Shown here piece by piece: positions 27,488 to 36,343 of a stretch of 64,000 bases of DNA. Source of the DNA: JBBDWJ01 sp963824095. Lineage in GTDB: Bacteria > Acidobacteriota > Terriglobia > Bryobacterales > UBA6623. Below the pieces are notes generated by a model that saw only the letters and a program-made list of their open reading frames with translations, was not told the origin of the DNA and made no database searches. Positions within the stretch are counted from its first letter, which is position 1. The number at the start of each line of letters is the position of its first letter. A program made the translations under genes and the position numbers. The DNA lies in assembly GCA_963824095.1 (NCBI GenBank), contig CAWGNS010000008.1:1612001-1676000 (forward strand), read 5' to 3'.

Positions 27488-27713
27488 GGTCCCGCTGACG
27501 CGTGGACCCGTTTGCGAACCGCTCGCTGGCAAACCGTGGCACCGACGATATCGCTTTCGGCGCCCCAGCAGAACCCTGTTCCGGCGTCCAGGGAAATCTC
27601 CGTTTTCCCTTGACATATTCCTATCATGGATGTCTCTACCTTCAGAAAGGTTCAAACCCAAGACACTCCCAGGCGCGCGCCACCGTTGACGATTGCCGCC
27701 TCCGCCGGGCCTC

Positions 27714-30700
27714 TCAACGCCGGCTCACGCCCGCGGCTCCGAGTGGCGCTTCCCCGAGCCGCTCGTACTCACCCCGAATCTCTCTCGCCGGCAGAGCCGC
27801 GGTAAACAGCTTGGTCTCGTCGAGCGCGCAGCCGAGGGCGTAGCCGTCGAACCACGAGGCGCGCGCGAACGTCGGGCCAACCTCTGATTGCGGGGTGAAT
27901 ACGTCCACGAAGAACGAACGGTCCGCCTCACCGTCGATGTAAAGGACCACCCTCTGGGAGAGTCCGTCGAAGCTCACCGCCAAGTGGTGCCAGGGGCCGA
28001 TTTCGAGGCGCCGATCCGACAACACCCAGGTGGCAAACGAGGGCCTCCCCCACACTGACACAATGACGCGGCCGTCGCTGTTGATTCCGGCGAACCAGCC
28101 GCGGTAGTCGCCGTCGAAATCCGAGAACACGACGCCCCAGTCCAGCGGGTAGGAATCGAGCTCGATCCAGGTTGAAAAGGTAAAGCTCGCCGAAGCGAAG
28201 TCGGAGTCTGCCGGGACTTGCGCGAAGCCCGCCGGGGGACCAAAAGCGCGGGCGCTGCCTTGAACCCCAGGAACCGGCCGCGACCCCTCGCCCTGCACAA
28301 TCGCATCGTGCCGGCCGAGGTCGTCAGCGAGAGCGGCGCCGGCCCCCGTCGCTGTGGCTTCAAACCGCCAGTAGGCCACCGGCTTCGCCAGCCCGTCGGC
28401 CGCCGGCGGCGAAAACGTACCTGCGTCGGCGCGCACGTCGGCCGCGGTCCACACCCGGGAATCGAGCAGCGTCTCGTCGATCACAAACGAGAGGTAGTAG
28501 CCGTCCCACCAAGAGGCCCGGCCGATCGTCAATGGCTGGGCGCCCCCCCCGGCGTCAGGCGCAAACCGCGCCGAATCATCCAGTTCTCCGTCGATGTAGA
28601 GAGCGGCTTCTCCGACCGGCCGATCGAGAGTGACCGTGATGGAGTGCCATTCGCCCACGGGGAGCACGCCTCGGGATACCAGCCAGAGCGCCTCGCCGGC
28701 GGGGCCCCGCACCATCAGCGCCACATTGCCCGAGCCCAGCACCCCCACAAACCAACCGGGTGCGGCGTCGTTTCCCAACGCCGCGGCGATGACTCCCAGC
28801 GTACCGGGATCGTCTTTGAGCTTGACCCAGGTGCGCAACGTGAGACGGGGCGGCGAAAAATCGACCGAAGAGGCAGCTTTGGCGTAGCCGGTCGCCCCGT
28901 CGAAGATGCGAGCGCTGCCGGCCACTCCCGGGGCAATGTCGCTGCCCGCGCCGGAGGTGGACGCGGCGTGCCCGTGCCCGGAACCATCCGCAAGCAGGAT
29001 TCCCGGCCCCCGGCCCTGTTCCTCAAACGACCAAGTCGCCTCAGGCCCGGCGGCCGGCTCCACAAGGAGATCTACGACAATTGTCGTTATCCGTTCGGGA
29101 CGATTGAGCTCATAGAAGCGAATCGCGCCGTGATAAAGCCCGGGGTCGAGGCCAAAAGCCGTGGCGGAAACCTGCACCTGCGACGCCCCGGCTCCCGATG
29201 CCGGCAACAGGCTCAGCCAAGGGGCCCCGGGGAGCACCGCGGCCGTCCAGACCAGCCCGGGGCCGTTGTCACCCTGCTGCGGGCCGCCCTGCGTCGAGCC
29301 CTCGTGTGTCGAGACCCTGACCGTTTGCGCGGCGGGCGTGGGCCCGCCGGCCACGCCGGAAAAATGCAGTGCGCCCGGGGACACCTCGATGCGGGCCGGT
29401 TCCGGACCGAGCCGCGAGACGCGGATGTTGTCGAGAAACCAGCCTTCGTGGTCGTTGTCCTTGCTGTCGAAAGTGTCGAACTCGAATTGCAGCCGGAGGT
29501 TCTGGCCGGCGAAGCGGCTGAGGTTAACCCGGTAGTGCGCGAAGCCGTCGCCGGGCGTCGGGTGGGCGATGTGGGTGAGGACCCGCCAGCTCGAGCCGCC
29601 ATCGGTGCTGACCAGCACGCGCCCCGAATCCGCGTTGAGGTAGGGCCCGGAGGTTCCCGCGATGTCCATGGGGTGGTTGAATCCCTCGGTGCGCAGAAAC
29701 TGGTCCCATTCGAGCAGAGCGCCGGAGGAATCGCCGAGGTCGAGGGGCGGCGAGGTCAGACTGCCGCGGTTGCGGCCGCCGGTGTCGTAGGTCGCGGTAT
29801 CGTCACGGCCGTACCACCAGGAAAATCCGCCCGAGGCCGCCCGGCGGCTGCTGCGGTGCCATAGGCCGACGGGGGTCCAGGCCGTGGAGGCCGATTCGGC
29901 ATCCTCCTGAAGCAGGACGGTACCCGGCGCCGGCGGCGCGCCGCCACAGGCCGCCGGCAGGTCGAAAGACTCGAAAACGCTCAACGCCGTGTCGTTGGCC
30001 TGGCCGCTTTGAACTGGGTTCAGCGCCGCCGAATAGCCAAAGCCGCGGGCTGCGAATACGGCCCACACGTCGCAATCGCCCGTACCGCCAGCGCCGGCGG
30101 CCTGGGCGGCTTGTAGGATCGCGTCGCGCGCATCGAGCATCGAAGGCCGCCGCGGCGTCAGCGACAGAGCGGCGGTGAGCACGCGCTCAAACTCGTCGCG
30201 GCCAAGTGTCTGGCGCACTTCCCACAGTACTGTCGCCCAGATCTCACCATCCTGGTGCACCTGCGGGAGCCCCAGCAGCAGGCCGCCCGAGTTCGCGATC
30301 ACGGTGGTCCGCAAGGTGCCGAACATGCCGAAGGTGTAGGGGCTGTTGTCGTAGGCCACCGTGCGGATTCCCGTGGCGGGGTTGCGGCTGGCGTATTCAC
30401 CCAGCACCGGGTCGCCGGTGAGCGAGGCGGCGTAGGCGTCGCTCCAGCCTTCCCCCATCGCCCCGCTCTGCCACAGGGACAGCCCATTTGCGCTCGCCGG
30501 GCCGCCGATCAGCCGCGTCGTAAGTCCATGAATATACTCGTGCGTCAGAATGTCGGCATCGAAGGCCGTGTCGCGCCGCAGGCCGCTGAACAACCCCAAC
30601 TCCATGCGCGGCGCGATGCCGTCGGGTGTCGTTGTGAAGGTGGCGTTGTTGAGGACGGCTGGGTCCTGCAGGTCGAGGCGGACCGGGTCGCCGGCCTCAC

Positions 30701-31874
30701 CGCCGCGGCCGAAGTTGTCGGCCTGAAAATTGCCCGCGGCCTCGTCGAAGCCCAGCCGGTAGAGCCAGTCGTGTAGGACGTTTGTCCAATAGAAGGCGTT
30801 GGCGAGCGCCGCGTTGCGGTCGGGCGCCGGGTCGTCGTCGCGGTCGAAGGCATCCTCGAAGGGGAACGCAAAGCGGTCTTGCGAGGCGACCGCCCGGGCG
30901 TCGCAGAGATTGTCGCCGTCGGCGTCGAGGCAGGCGTCGGCGTTGTTGCCCTCGGTCTGCTGGGCCCGGACCCAACAACGGCCGCTTTGGGATCCTGCGC
31001 GAAACTGCATCGGGTAAATATCCCCCGGGCAGTCGCCGTAGGATGCCGGCCAGCCTGCCCAAGGCTCGCTGCTTTGCGGGCCTCGCAGCGGGTTGGCGCG
31101 GTCAGGGGCTCGGAAGACCAGGCCCGTGGGGCGTTCCCGACGGATCAGGCTGCGACTGTAGAGCAAACGCCCATCGGCGGCATCGAGAACCACCCAATAG
31201 GCGCCCGCGCCCCCGAGGTCGAGGTACATCTGCCAGGCCGGCAGCGCCGCGCCGGCCAGGGGGAACCAGGTGAGGCTGACGGTCGCCGGGGACTTCAGAG
31301 CCGGCGAGGCGAACAACGTCCGCCGCTGGGGCCCATCCTCTACGGATGTAGTAACGGCAGGAAGCGCATCTCCTCCGAGCAGGCTCTCCAGGGCCGCTTT
31401 GAGGGCCTGCCCCGCGGTCAGTCGGATATTGGCCTCGGATGGAGCGGCCGGGAGCGGCTGGGGCCGCGAAAAACGCCAGATACGTCCTTGATCGTCGAGG
31501 TGAACCCGCAGTTCGCTGTCGAAGAGCGGAATTCCCTGGTATTCCTGCTGGAAAGTCAGATGAGTCAGGCCTATCCGAGGACTACGTGAGCGGCCGATCA
31601 GCACCAGATCCGGCTCGGTCCCCGATGCGGCCGGAGAGTGCCGCCGCGGCCCGGGAACCCTACTCAGAAAGCGGCGGGCGATATCCTCGGGGTCGCCGGC
31701 CTGGGGAACGGTGAGAGGACCGGAAAGCGAGTAGACGTCGGTTCCTTGCGGAGCGGACTCGCCGGACGCGGCGCTCGCGGCGATGCCGGCCGCCAGCAGG
31801 CTTTGCCGGGACCCGTTGATCGCGAATGTCGTAGTTGGAGTAGTCGGGCTGGGGCGGGCGGCGAAGCTGGCCAT
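27714..31874 (-). CDS. Secreted fungalysin-type (M36) metalloprotease with BACON-like and LamG domains
   Basis: 1,386 residues in the main frame. An FTP/PepSY-like propeptide occupies about residues 50-240. The M36 catalytic domain (about 270-640) has the zinc motif HEYIH (445-449) and third ligand Glu475 in GEGWSD. A jelly-roll/CBM-like region (about 660-840) is followed by a BACON-like segment (IEVSPGALHFSGVAG). Two LamG/concanavalin-like domains, each opening with a phrase like ATWSFEEQG or VAYWRFEAT, form the C-terminal 430 residues. It should degrade extracellular protein while the LamG domains bind glycans. The frame lacks an export signal at its start. A clear signal peptide (start about 31984, RRRSGGVLVALLLILAAAGSWP) lies just upstream in another frame, which points to a single-base frameshift between about 31800 and 31874. 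Confidence 0.85.
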   Translation of the reverse strand: MASFAARPSPTTPTTTFAINGSRQSLLAAGIAASAASGESAPQGTDVYSLSGPLTVPQAGDPEDIARRFLSRVPGPRRHSPAASGTEPDLVLIGRSRSPRIGLTHLTFQQEYQGIPLFDSELRVHLDDQGRIWRFSRPQPLPAAPSEANIRLTAGQALKAALESLLGGDALPAVTTSVEDGPQRRTLFASPALKSPATVSLTWFPLAGAALPAWQMYLDLGGAGAYWVVLDAADGRLLYSRSLIRRERPTGLVFRAPDRANPLRGPQSSEPWAGWPASYGDCPGDIYPMQFRAGSQSGRCWVRAQQTEGNNADACLDADGDNLCDARAVASQDRFAFPFEDAFDRDDDPAPDRNAALANAFYWTNVLHDWLYRLGFDEAAGNFQADNFGRGGEAGDPVRLDLQDPAVLNNATFTTTPDGIAPRMELGLFSGLRRDTAFDADILTHEYIHGLTTRLIGGPASANGLSLWQSGAMGEGWSDAYAASLTGDPVLGEYASRNPATGIRTVAYDNSPYTFGMFGTLRTTVIANSGGLLLGLPQVHQDGEIWATVLWEVRQTLGRDEFERVLTAALSLTPRRPSMLDARDAILQAAQAAGAGGTGDCDVWAVFAARGFGYSAALNPVQSGQANDTALSVFESFDLPAACGGAPPAPGTVLLQEDAESASTAWTPVGLWHRSSRRAASGGFSWWYGRDDTATYDTGGRNRGSLTSPPLDLGDSSGALLEWDQFLRTEGFNHPMDIAGTSGPYLNADSGRVLVSTDGGSSWRVLTHIAHPTPGDGFAHYRVNLSRFAGQNLRLQFEFDTFDSKDNDHEGWFLDNIRVSRLGPEPARIEVSPGALHFSGVAGGPTPAAQTVRVSTHEGSTQGGPQQGDNGPGLVWTAAVLPGAPWLSLLPASGAGASQVQVSATAFGLDPGLYHGAIRFYELNRPERITTIVVDLLVEPAAGPEATWSFEEQGRGPGILLADGSGHGHAASTSGAGSDIAPGVAGSARIFDGATGYAKAASSVDFSPPRLTLRTWVKLKDDPGTLGVIAAALGNDAAPGWFVGVLGSGNVALMVRGPAGEALWLVSRGVLPVGEWHSITVTLDRPVGEAALYIDGELDDSARFAPDAGGGAQPLTIGRASWWDGYYLSFVIDETLLDSRVWTAADVRADAGTFSPPAADGLAKPVAYWRFEATATGAGAALADDLGRHDAIVQGEGSRPVPGVQGSARAFGPPAGFAQVPADSDFASASFTFSTWIELDSYPLDWGVVFSDFDGDYRGWFAGINSDGRVIVSVWGRPSFATWVLSDRRLEIGPWHHLAVSFDGLSQRVVLYIDGEADRSFFVDVFTPQSEVGPTFARASWFDGYALGCALDETKLFTAALPAREIRGEYERLGEAPLGAAGVSRR

Positions 31875-32113
31875 GAGCCTGCGGCAGCCAGGATAAGCAG
31901 CAGCGCCACGAGCACGCCGCCGGACCGGCGGCGGGGGCGGCTGCGCAGGCGGTTGCGGGGCGGGGTTTCCGAACAGCCGTTCATTCGCTCGTCAGAAGGC
32001 GCTGCGCCTGGAGAACGGCGCCCGTGGGGCCGGTGTCCGCTTTCCCTGCCCGAATGTAATCGGCGGTCCGGAGTTCTCCCTGCATGGGGCAACTCGCCTA
32101 AGCTAGAAAATGT

Positions 32114-33343
32114 ATGGCAACCCTAGCAATTCACGGCGGAAAACCTTTGCGCGAGCGGCCCTATCCGAGCTGGCCGCTCGCCGGAGCGCGCGAACAGGAG
32201 CTGTTGCAGGAGGTTCTGAACTCGACGGCCTGGGGCGGCAACAGCGAACTGGTGACGCGATTTGAGCAACTGTTCGCCTCGTTCCACAATTGCGACTACG
32301 GCATCGCGACGGCGAACGGCTCGGTGGCCCTCGAGGTGGCGCTGCAAGCGGCCGGAATCGTGGCGGGCGACGAGGTGATCGTGCCGGCGCACAGTTTTGT
32401 CGCGACGGCGTCGGCGGTCTCCCGGGTTGGCGCCGTCCCGGTTTTTGTCGATATCCTGCCCGACACCTACAATCTCGACTACCGCAAGATTGCGCCCGCG
32501 GTGAGCGCCAAGAGCAAGGCCCTGATCGTGGTTCACTTCGGGGGCGTGCTGGCCGACATGGACCGCATTCTCGATGTCGCCGACGGCAAGAGGCTGCTGG
32601 TGATCGAAGACGCCGCGCACGCCCACGGCGCCGAGTGGCATGGCCAGCGGGCCGGCAGCCTGGGGCTGGCGGGAACCTTCAGCTTTCAGAATTCAAAGGC
32701 GATGACGGCGGGCGAGGGCGGCATCGTGGTCACCAGCGACGAGGTCGTGGCCGAGCGGGCGCGCTCGCTGGTCAACTGCGGCCGGCGGGAGGGGCACGGC
32801 TGGTTCGAGCATTTCGAGTTGGCCACCAATTACCGACTAAGCGGCTTGCAGGCGGCGGTGTTGCTGGCGCAACTGGAGCGCCTGAGCGAGCAGGTGCGGC
32901 TCCGCGAGAACAACCTGAAGGTCTTGCAGGAAGGGCTCGCCGCGCCGGGCTTGTTCTTCCAGATCGTGCCGCAGGGGGCGAACATCCAGACGCTCTATCT
33001 GCTGTTGGGCCGGGTGGATGAGGACGTGTTCGGGATCGGGCGCGACGAGTTCGTGGCGGCGCTGGAGGCCGAGGGAATTCCCTGCCGGCCTTTCTACCCG
33101 CATCCGCTCTACGCCAACCCGATGTTTCGCGAGCTGCCGCATCGGGTCGAGCCCTGCCCGGTCGCCGAACGTGCCTGCAAAGACTCGTTTTGGCTGCCGC
33201 AACGGGTGCTGATGGGCGACGAAAAGGACACCCTCGATATCGCCGCCGCCATCGCCAAGATCTACGAAGTGGTCAAGCCCAAACCGAAGAATGGAGCGGC
33301 GCAGCGCCTGAATGGGCCGGCTAGGGAAAACGGGGCGGGGTAA
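32114..33343 (+). CDS. DegT/DnrJ/EryC1/StrS-family PLP aminotransferase
   Basis: 409 residues. The fold-type I aminotransferase core includes YGIATANGSVALEVALQAAGI (cofactor phosphate binding), DEVIVPAHSFVATASAV, VIEDAAHAHGAEWHGQRAGSLG and FSFQNSKAMTAGEGGIVVTSD, which holds the PLP lysine. This family transaminates keto-sugars for LPS, O-antigen or antibiotic sugars, or acts in aminocyclitol synthesis. No sugar-nucleotide genes lie next to it, so the product is unknown. There is no Shine-Dalgarno; the leader is very short, with TAGAAA 4 bases before the ATG. Confidence 0.88.
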   Translation: MATLAIHGGKPLRERPYPSWPLAGAREQELLQEVLNSTAWGGNSELVTRFEQLFASFHNCDYGIATANGSVALEVALQAAGIVAGDEVIVPAHSFVATASAVSRVGAVPVFVDILPDTYNLDYRKIAPAVSAKSKALIVVHFGGVLADMDRILDVADGKRLLVIEDAAHAHGAEWHGQRAGSLGLAGTFSFQNSKAMTAGEGGIVVTSDEVVAERARSLVNCGRREGHGWFEHFELATNYRLSGLQAAVLLAQLERLSEQVRLRENNLKVLQEGLAAPGLFFQIVPQGANIQTLYLLLGRVDEDVFGIGRDEFVAALEAEGIPCRPFYPHPLYANPMFRELPHRVEPCPVAERACKDSFWLPQRVLMGDEKDTLDIAAAIAKIYEVVKPKPKNGAAQRLNGPARENGAG

Positions 33344-33438
33344 CGGTCCCCATCCCGTGAGGAGATCATGGCTGGGTATTTCGGGGGGACGCCGGCGTTC
33401 CGGGCTAGCTAGCGGCTCGCCGGGCTACCCATCATCCG

Positions 33439-35073
33439 TTACACGTTGCCGCGCTTGAGTTCCTCGGCGAAGTGGTCGCTCGCCCTCCAGGAGAGCGCCA
33501 GGATGGTGAGCGTGGGGTTTTTCTCGGTGGATGTGGGGAAGGCCGCGCCGTCCACGACGAAGACGTTCTTGACTTCGTGCATCTGGCAGTGGCCGTTGAG
33601 CGCGGAGCGTTTCGGATCGCGGCCCATGCGGCAGGTGCCGTGCTCGTGGATCGCCGCTCCGAAAAAGTCGATCGCGCCGCGCTGGTAGGGCAGCACTTCG
33701 GCTTTCATCTCATGCAGAATTTCTTCCACCGTATCGTAGGCGTCGGCGACGATCTTGTGTTCGTTGTCGCCGATGTCGTAGTCGATGCGCACAATCGGTA
33801 GGCCATAGCGGTCCTGCGGCGTCTTGTCGACACTGACCACGTTGGTCGCGCGCGGCAGCACTTCGGCGTAGGGATGAAACTGCAGCATGGCCGGATAGCG
33901 CCGCTTGACCGATTTCTTGAGGTCGAGCCCAAAGCCCTCGAGCTCTTTGGCATAGGCGAGATCGGTGTGGCAGCCGGTGTTCCAGAGCTGGATGCCGAAA
34001 CCGCGCAGGTAGTCCTTCTTGCGGCCGGGCCGGTCGGCGCGCGGAATGTAGATGTGGGCGCCGCTGATGCCGTCGTCGTTGGTGGTGGCGCGGCCCATCA
34101 GCTCGGGCGCGAACGCCCGCACATGGAAGCGCACCTGGTCGCAAAGGTATTTGCCGATGACGCCCGAGGCGTTGCCGATGCCGTTGGGGTATTGCCTCGA
34201 TTTCGAGTTGAGCAGAATGCGCGTGGAGTCGATGCACGAGGCGGCGACGATGACGCGCTTGGCCGGTACGGTGCGCTCGGCGCCGCTGTGGCGGTCGAAA
34301 TACTGCACCCCCGACGCCAGGCCTTCGTCGTTGACGACAATACGGCCGACCACGGCGTTTTCGATGAGTTTCAGGTTGCCGGTTTTTTCGGCGAACGGAA
34401 TGAGATGGTCGGCTGAATTGAAGAAACTGGCCGTATCGCAGCCTTTCCCGCAAGCGCCGCAATAGTGGCAGGCGGGAAACCCGCGATGGTCCTGCGTCAT
34501 CACCGCGCGCCTTCCGCTGACAACTTTCACGCCGCGGCGAGTGGCGGCCTGGCGGATCAGCACCTCGCCGCAGCGCGGCCGCGGCGGCGGCATGTGGAAT
34601 TTGCTGCCCGGCAGCCAGGGCTCGTTCGAATCGTCGCCGCAGACCCCGATCAGCTTATCGACGTTGTCGTAGTAGGGGGCGATGTCTTTGTAGCGGAAGG
34701 GCCAGTCGATTTCCCAACCGTCTTTGGCGGGCTCGTCGAAATTGAGGTCGGAGTAGCGCAGCGAGACGCGGCCCCAAATGTTGGTCTTGCCGCCGACGCC
34801 CCAGACGCGCCACCAGTCGTAAAAACGGCCCTTGGGCCACTCGAAGGGCTGCTCTTTGGTGTCGAGCACGAACTGCGGGGGATGCTCGCCGCGGCGCTCG
34901 CGCTCGCGGGCCTCCCAGGGCGAGACATGCGTCCAGAAATCGGCGCGGGAAAAACGCCCGCCGGCGTCGAGCAGCAGCACTTTGACGCCCTTGCGGGTGA
35001 GATTCCAGGCGGCCATGCCGCCGGCGGCGCCGCTGCCGATGATCACCACGTCGTGCTCGAAATCTTGCGGCAT
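33439..35073 (-). CDS. GMC-family FAD-dependent oxidoreductase
   Basis: 544 residues. FAD-binding GSGAAGGMAAWNL lies near residue 12 and LLLDAGGRF near 34. The middle GMC motif IVAASCIDSTRILLNSKS follows, and the C-terminal GMC_oxred_C domain has IHEHGTCRMGRDPKRSALNGHCQ, with the catalytic His region, and ends FPTSTEKNPTLTILALSWR. It probably oxidises a sugar or polyol, as the large subunit of a membrane-associated gluconate-2-dehydrogenase-like enzyme. Its ATG overlaps the stop of the upstream small subunit (TAATG), so the two are translationally coupled. Confidence 0.9.
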   Translation of the reverse strand: MPQDFEHDVVIIGSGAAGGMAAWNLTRKGVKVLLLDAGGRFSRADFWTHVSPWEARERERRGEHPPQFVLDTKEQPFEWPKGRFYDWWRVWGVGGKTNIWGRVSLRYSDLNFDEPAKDGWEIDWPFRYKDIAPYYDNVDKLIGVCGDDSNEPWLPGSKFHMPPPRPRCGEVLIRQAATRRGVKVVSGRRAVMTQDHRGFPACHYCGACGKGCDTASFFNSADHLIPFAEKTGNLKLIENAVVGRIVVNDEGLASGVQYFDRHSGAERTVPAKRVIVAASCIDSTRILLNSKSRQYPNGIGNASGVIGKYLCDQVRFHVRAFAPELMGRATTNDDGISGAHIYIPRADRPGRKKDYLRGFGIQLWNTGCHTDLAYAKELEGFGLDLKKSVKRRYPAMLQFHPYAEVLPRATNVVSVDKTPQDRYGLPIVRIDYDIGDNEHKIVADAYDTVEEILHEMKAEVLPYQRGAIDFFGAAIHEHGTCRMGRDPKRSALNGHCQMHEVKNVFVVDGAAFPTSTEKNPTLTILALSWRASDHFAEELKRGNV

Positions 35074-35588
35074 TAGGGATGCTCCTCGTCCTGGCAGCCG
35101 GGAAATTCCCGCAGGTAGGTGTTGCCCTGGTAGCCGAGCTCCTGGACGAGACCGATTTCAGTCGTGTAGTAGAAATCGATGGTCGTGTCCTTGAGCGCGC
35201 GGAAGAACTCGCCGCGCGGGCCGTCCGCCTGGCTGTATTCGGTGAGCAGTTGGACGCGGGCGCTTTCCTCCATGCCGTCGAAGCCCGCTTGTTCGAGCAT
35301 CTCGAGCCCGGCCAGCAGAGCCGTGCGGGAGGCGCCGGCATCGGCCAGCGATTCGTCGATGAGGCGATCAACGCCCGCCGCGGCGGCGCCCGGCGTGTCC
35401 GACGGCGGCAGAATCATGTCGACCAGCGCAGTCAGCATCTTGTACTGCGCCGCGCTGAGATTCCGCGGCTGGTAGGGCTCTTGGGCCCGCAGGGGCAGCG
35501 GGGCCAGGGCGCTGGAGGCGGCCGTGGTCGCGGCAGTGGTGGCCGCGATCTGAACCAGCAGCTCGCGGCGAGTCGGTTGGTTGGTCAT
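35073..35588 (-). CDS. Gluconate 2-dehydrogenase subunit 3 family protein
   Basis: 171 residues. A Tat-like signal (TRRELLVQIAATTAATTAASSALAPLPLRAQ) carries the protein to the periplasm; it presumably escorts the GMC subunit, which has no signal of its own. The mature part shows the family pattern LSAAQYKMLTALVDMILPPSDTPGAAAAGV and ends with GYQGNTYLREFPGCQDEEHP. The gene precedes and overlaps the GMC gene by one base. No cytochrome c subunit is next to the pair, so the electron acceptor is unclear. Confidence 0.88.
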   Translation of the reverse strand: MTNQPTRRELLVQIAATTAATTAASSALAPLPLRAQEPYQPRNLSAAQYKMLTALVDMILPPSDTPGAAAAGVDRLIDESLADAGASRTALLAGLEMLEQAGFDGMEESARVQLLTEYSQADGPRGEFFRALKDTTIDFYYTTEIGLVQELGYQGNTYLREFPGCQDEEHP

Positions 35589-35657
35589 GGGGAGTCCGTT
35601 GATCCGTTGATCCGGTCACATTCTACTCGTTTATGGGGACGCCGGGTGGACCCGCTG

Positions 35658-36190
35658 CTAGCCGGAGCCGTCAGGTTCCTCGTTCGTGTTGCCTTCGGGC
35701 GCGGCCGCTGGGGCGCCTCCCCGAACGATCCTCCCGAACTGATTTCCCGAAACGTCGCCGTGCTGCCAGAAGCCGGCGTAGGAGTCGCGATAGAACAGCA
35801 CCCGCGCGGTGAAGGTGCCCAGACCCGGGATGCTGGCGTCGGTAAGGCTCACGACCGGGGTGTCGCCGGCCCATAACAGCTTCACCGGCACCGGCACGGT
35901 GACATCGTGATCGCCGTATTGGATGCGCGCCTGAAACAGCCAGATGTCGCCGCCGACTTTGGAAACCGAGGCGATGGTGTATTTTTCGCGGCGCTCATGA
36001 GTTTCGTCACCGCGGTTGACGGTGAACGAGCCGTCGAGCACGACGTTGCTCATCGATGCGGCGAATTTCTTTTCCAGCGCCTCACGCTCGGCCTCGCCGG
36101 CGGTGGCGGGCGGACGAGAACAGGCGAGGCCGCCGAGACAGAAGGAACACAAACAGCCCCCGCCAGCGGCAGACGAAGCAGCGTATTCAT
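35658..36190 (-). CDS. Probable lipoprotein of unknown function, frameshifted in its signal
   Basis: The C-terminal 130 residues are a globular domain with the pattern YRDSYAGFWQHGDVSGNQFGRI, which I know from uncharacterised secreted proteins of Planctomycetota-like bacteria. The body frame reads SFCLGGLACSRPPATAG, a lipobox, but has no start with a signal core. An ATG at 36190 (MNTLLRLPLAGA) opens the missing signal in another frame. One extra G in the GGGGG run (CCCCC on the plus strand, 36157-36161) joins them into a complete lipoprotein signal. It is either a sequencing error or a real inactivating change. An internal Met at 36056 would give a cytoplasmic form. Confidence 0.55.
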
Positions 36191-36343
36191 GGGGAGCCCT
36201 CCAGGCCGGTCCCGCCGGCGCCCGTGGACCAGCGGCAAGCCGCACACTCAGCGGTTCGCGCCAGGCCGGCCGCGCGGCGGCGATTCGCCGGCTCGGGGCC
36301 GATCGTCCGTTTGGCGGCCCTGGAGGGGTGAACCGATCGGGCC

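Larger units (their letters stand above)
25954..27633 (+). mobile_element. IS110-family insertion sequence inserted in a MITE terminus
   Basis: The element holds a single transposase gene of the IS110/IS1111 family, with a short left noncoding end (about 100 bp) and a long right noncoding end (about 525 bp). The boundaries come from the interrupted MITE: the left flank ends CGCCTGT at 25953, and the rest of the MITE terminus resumes as CTCTACCTTC at 27634. TGT is present at both junctions (25951-25953 and 27631-27633), so the exact ends are ambiguous by up to three bases. IS110 elements lack classic terminal inverted repeats, and several members are known to target REP-like palindromes, which fits this site. 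The size of about 1,680 bp is slightly long for the family. Confidence 0.75.
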
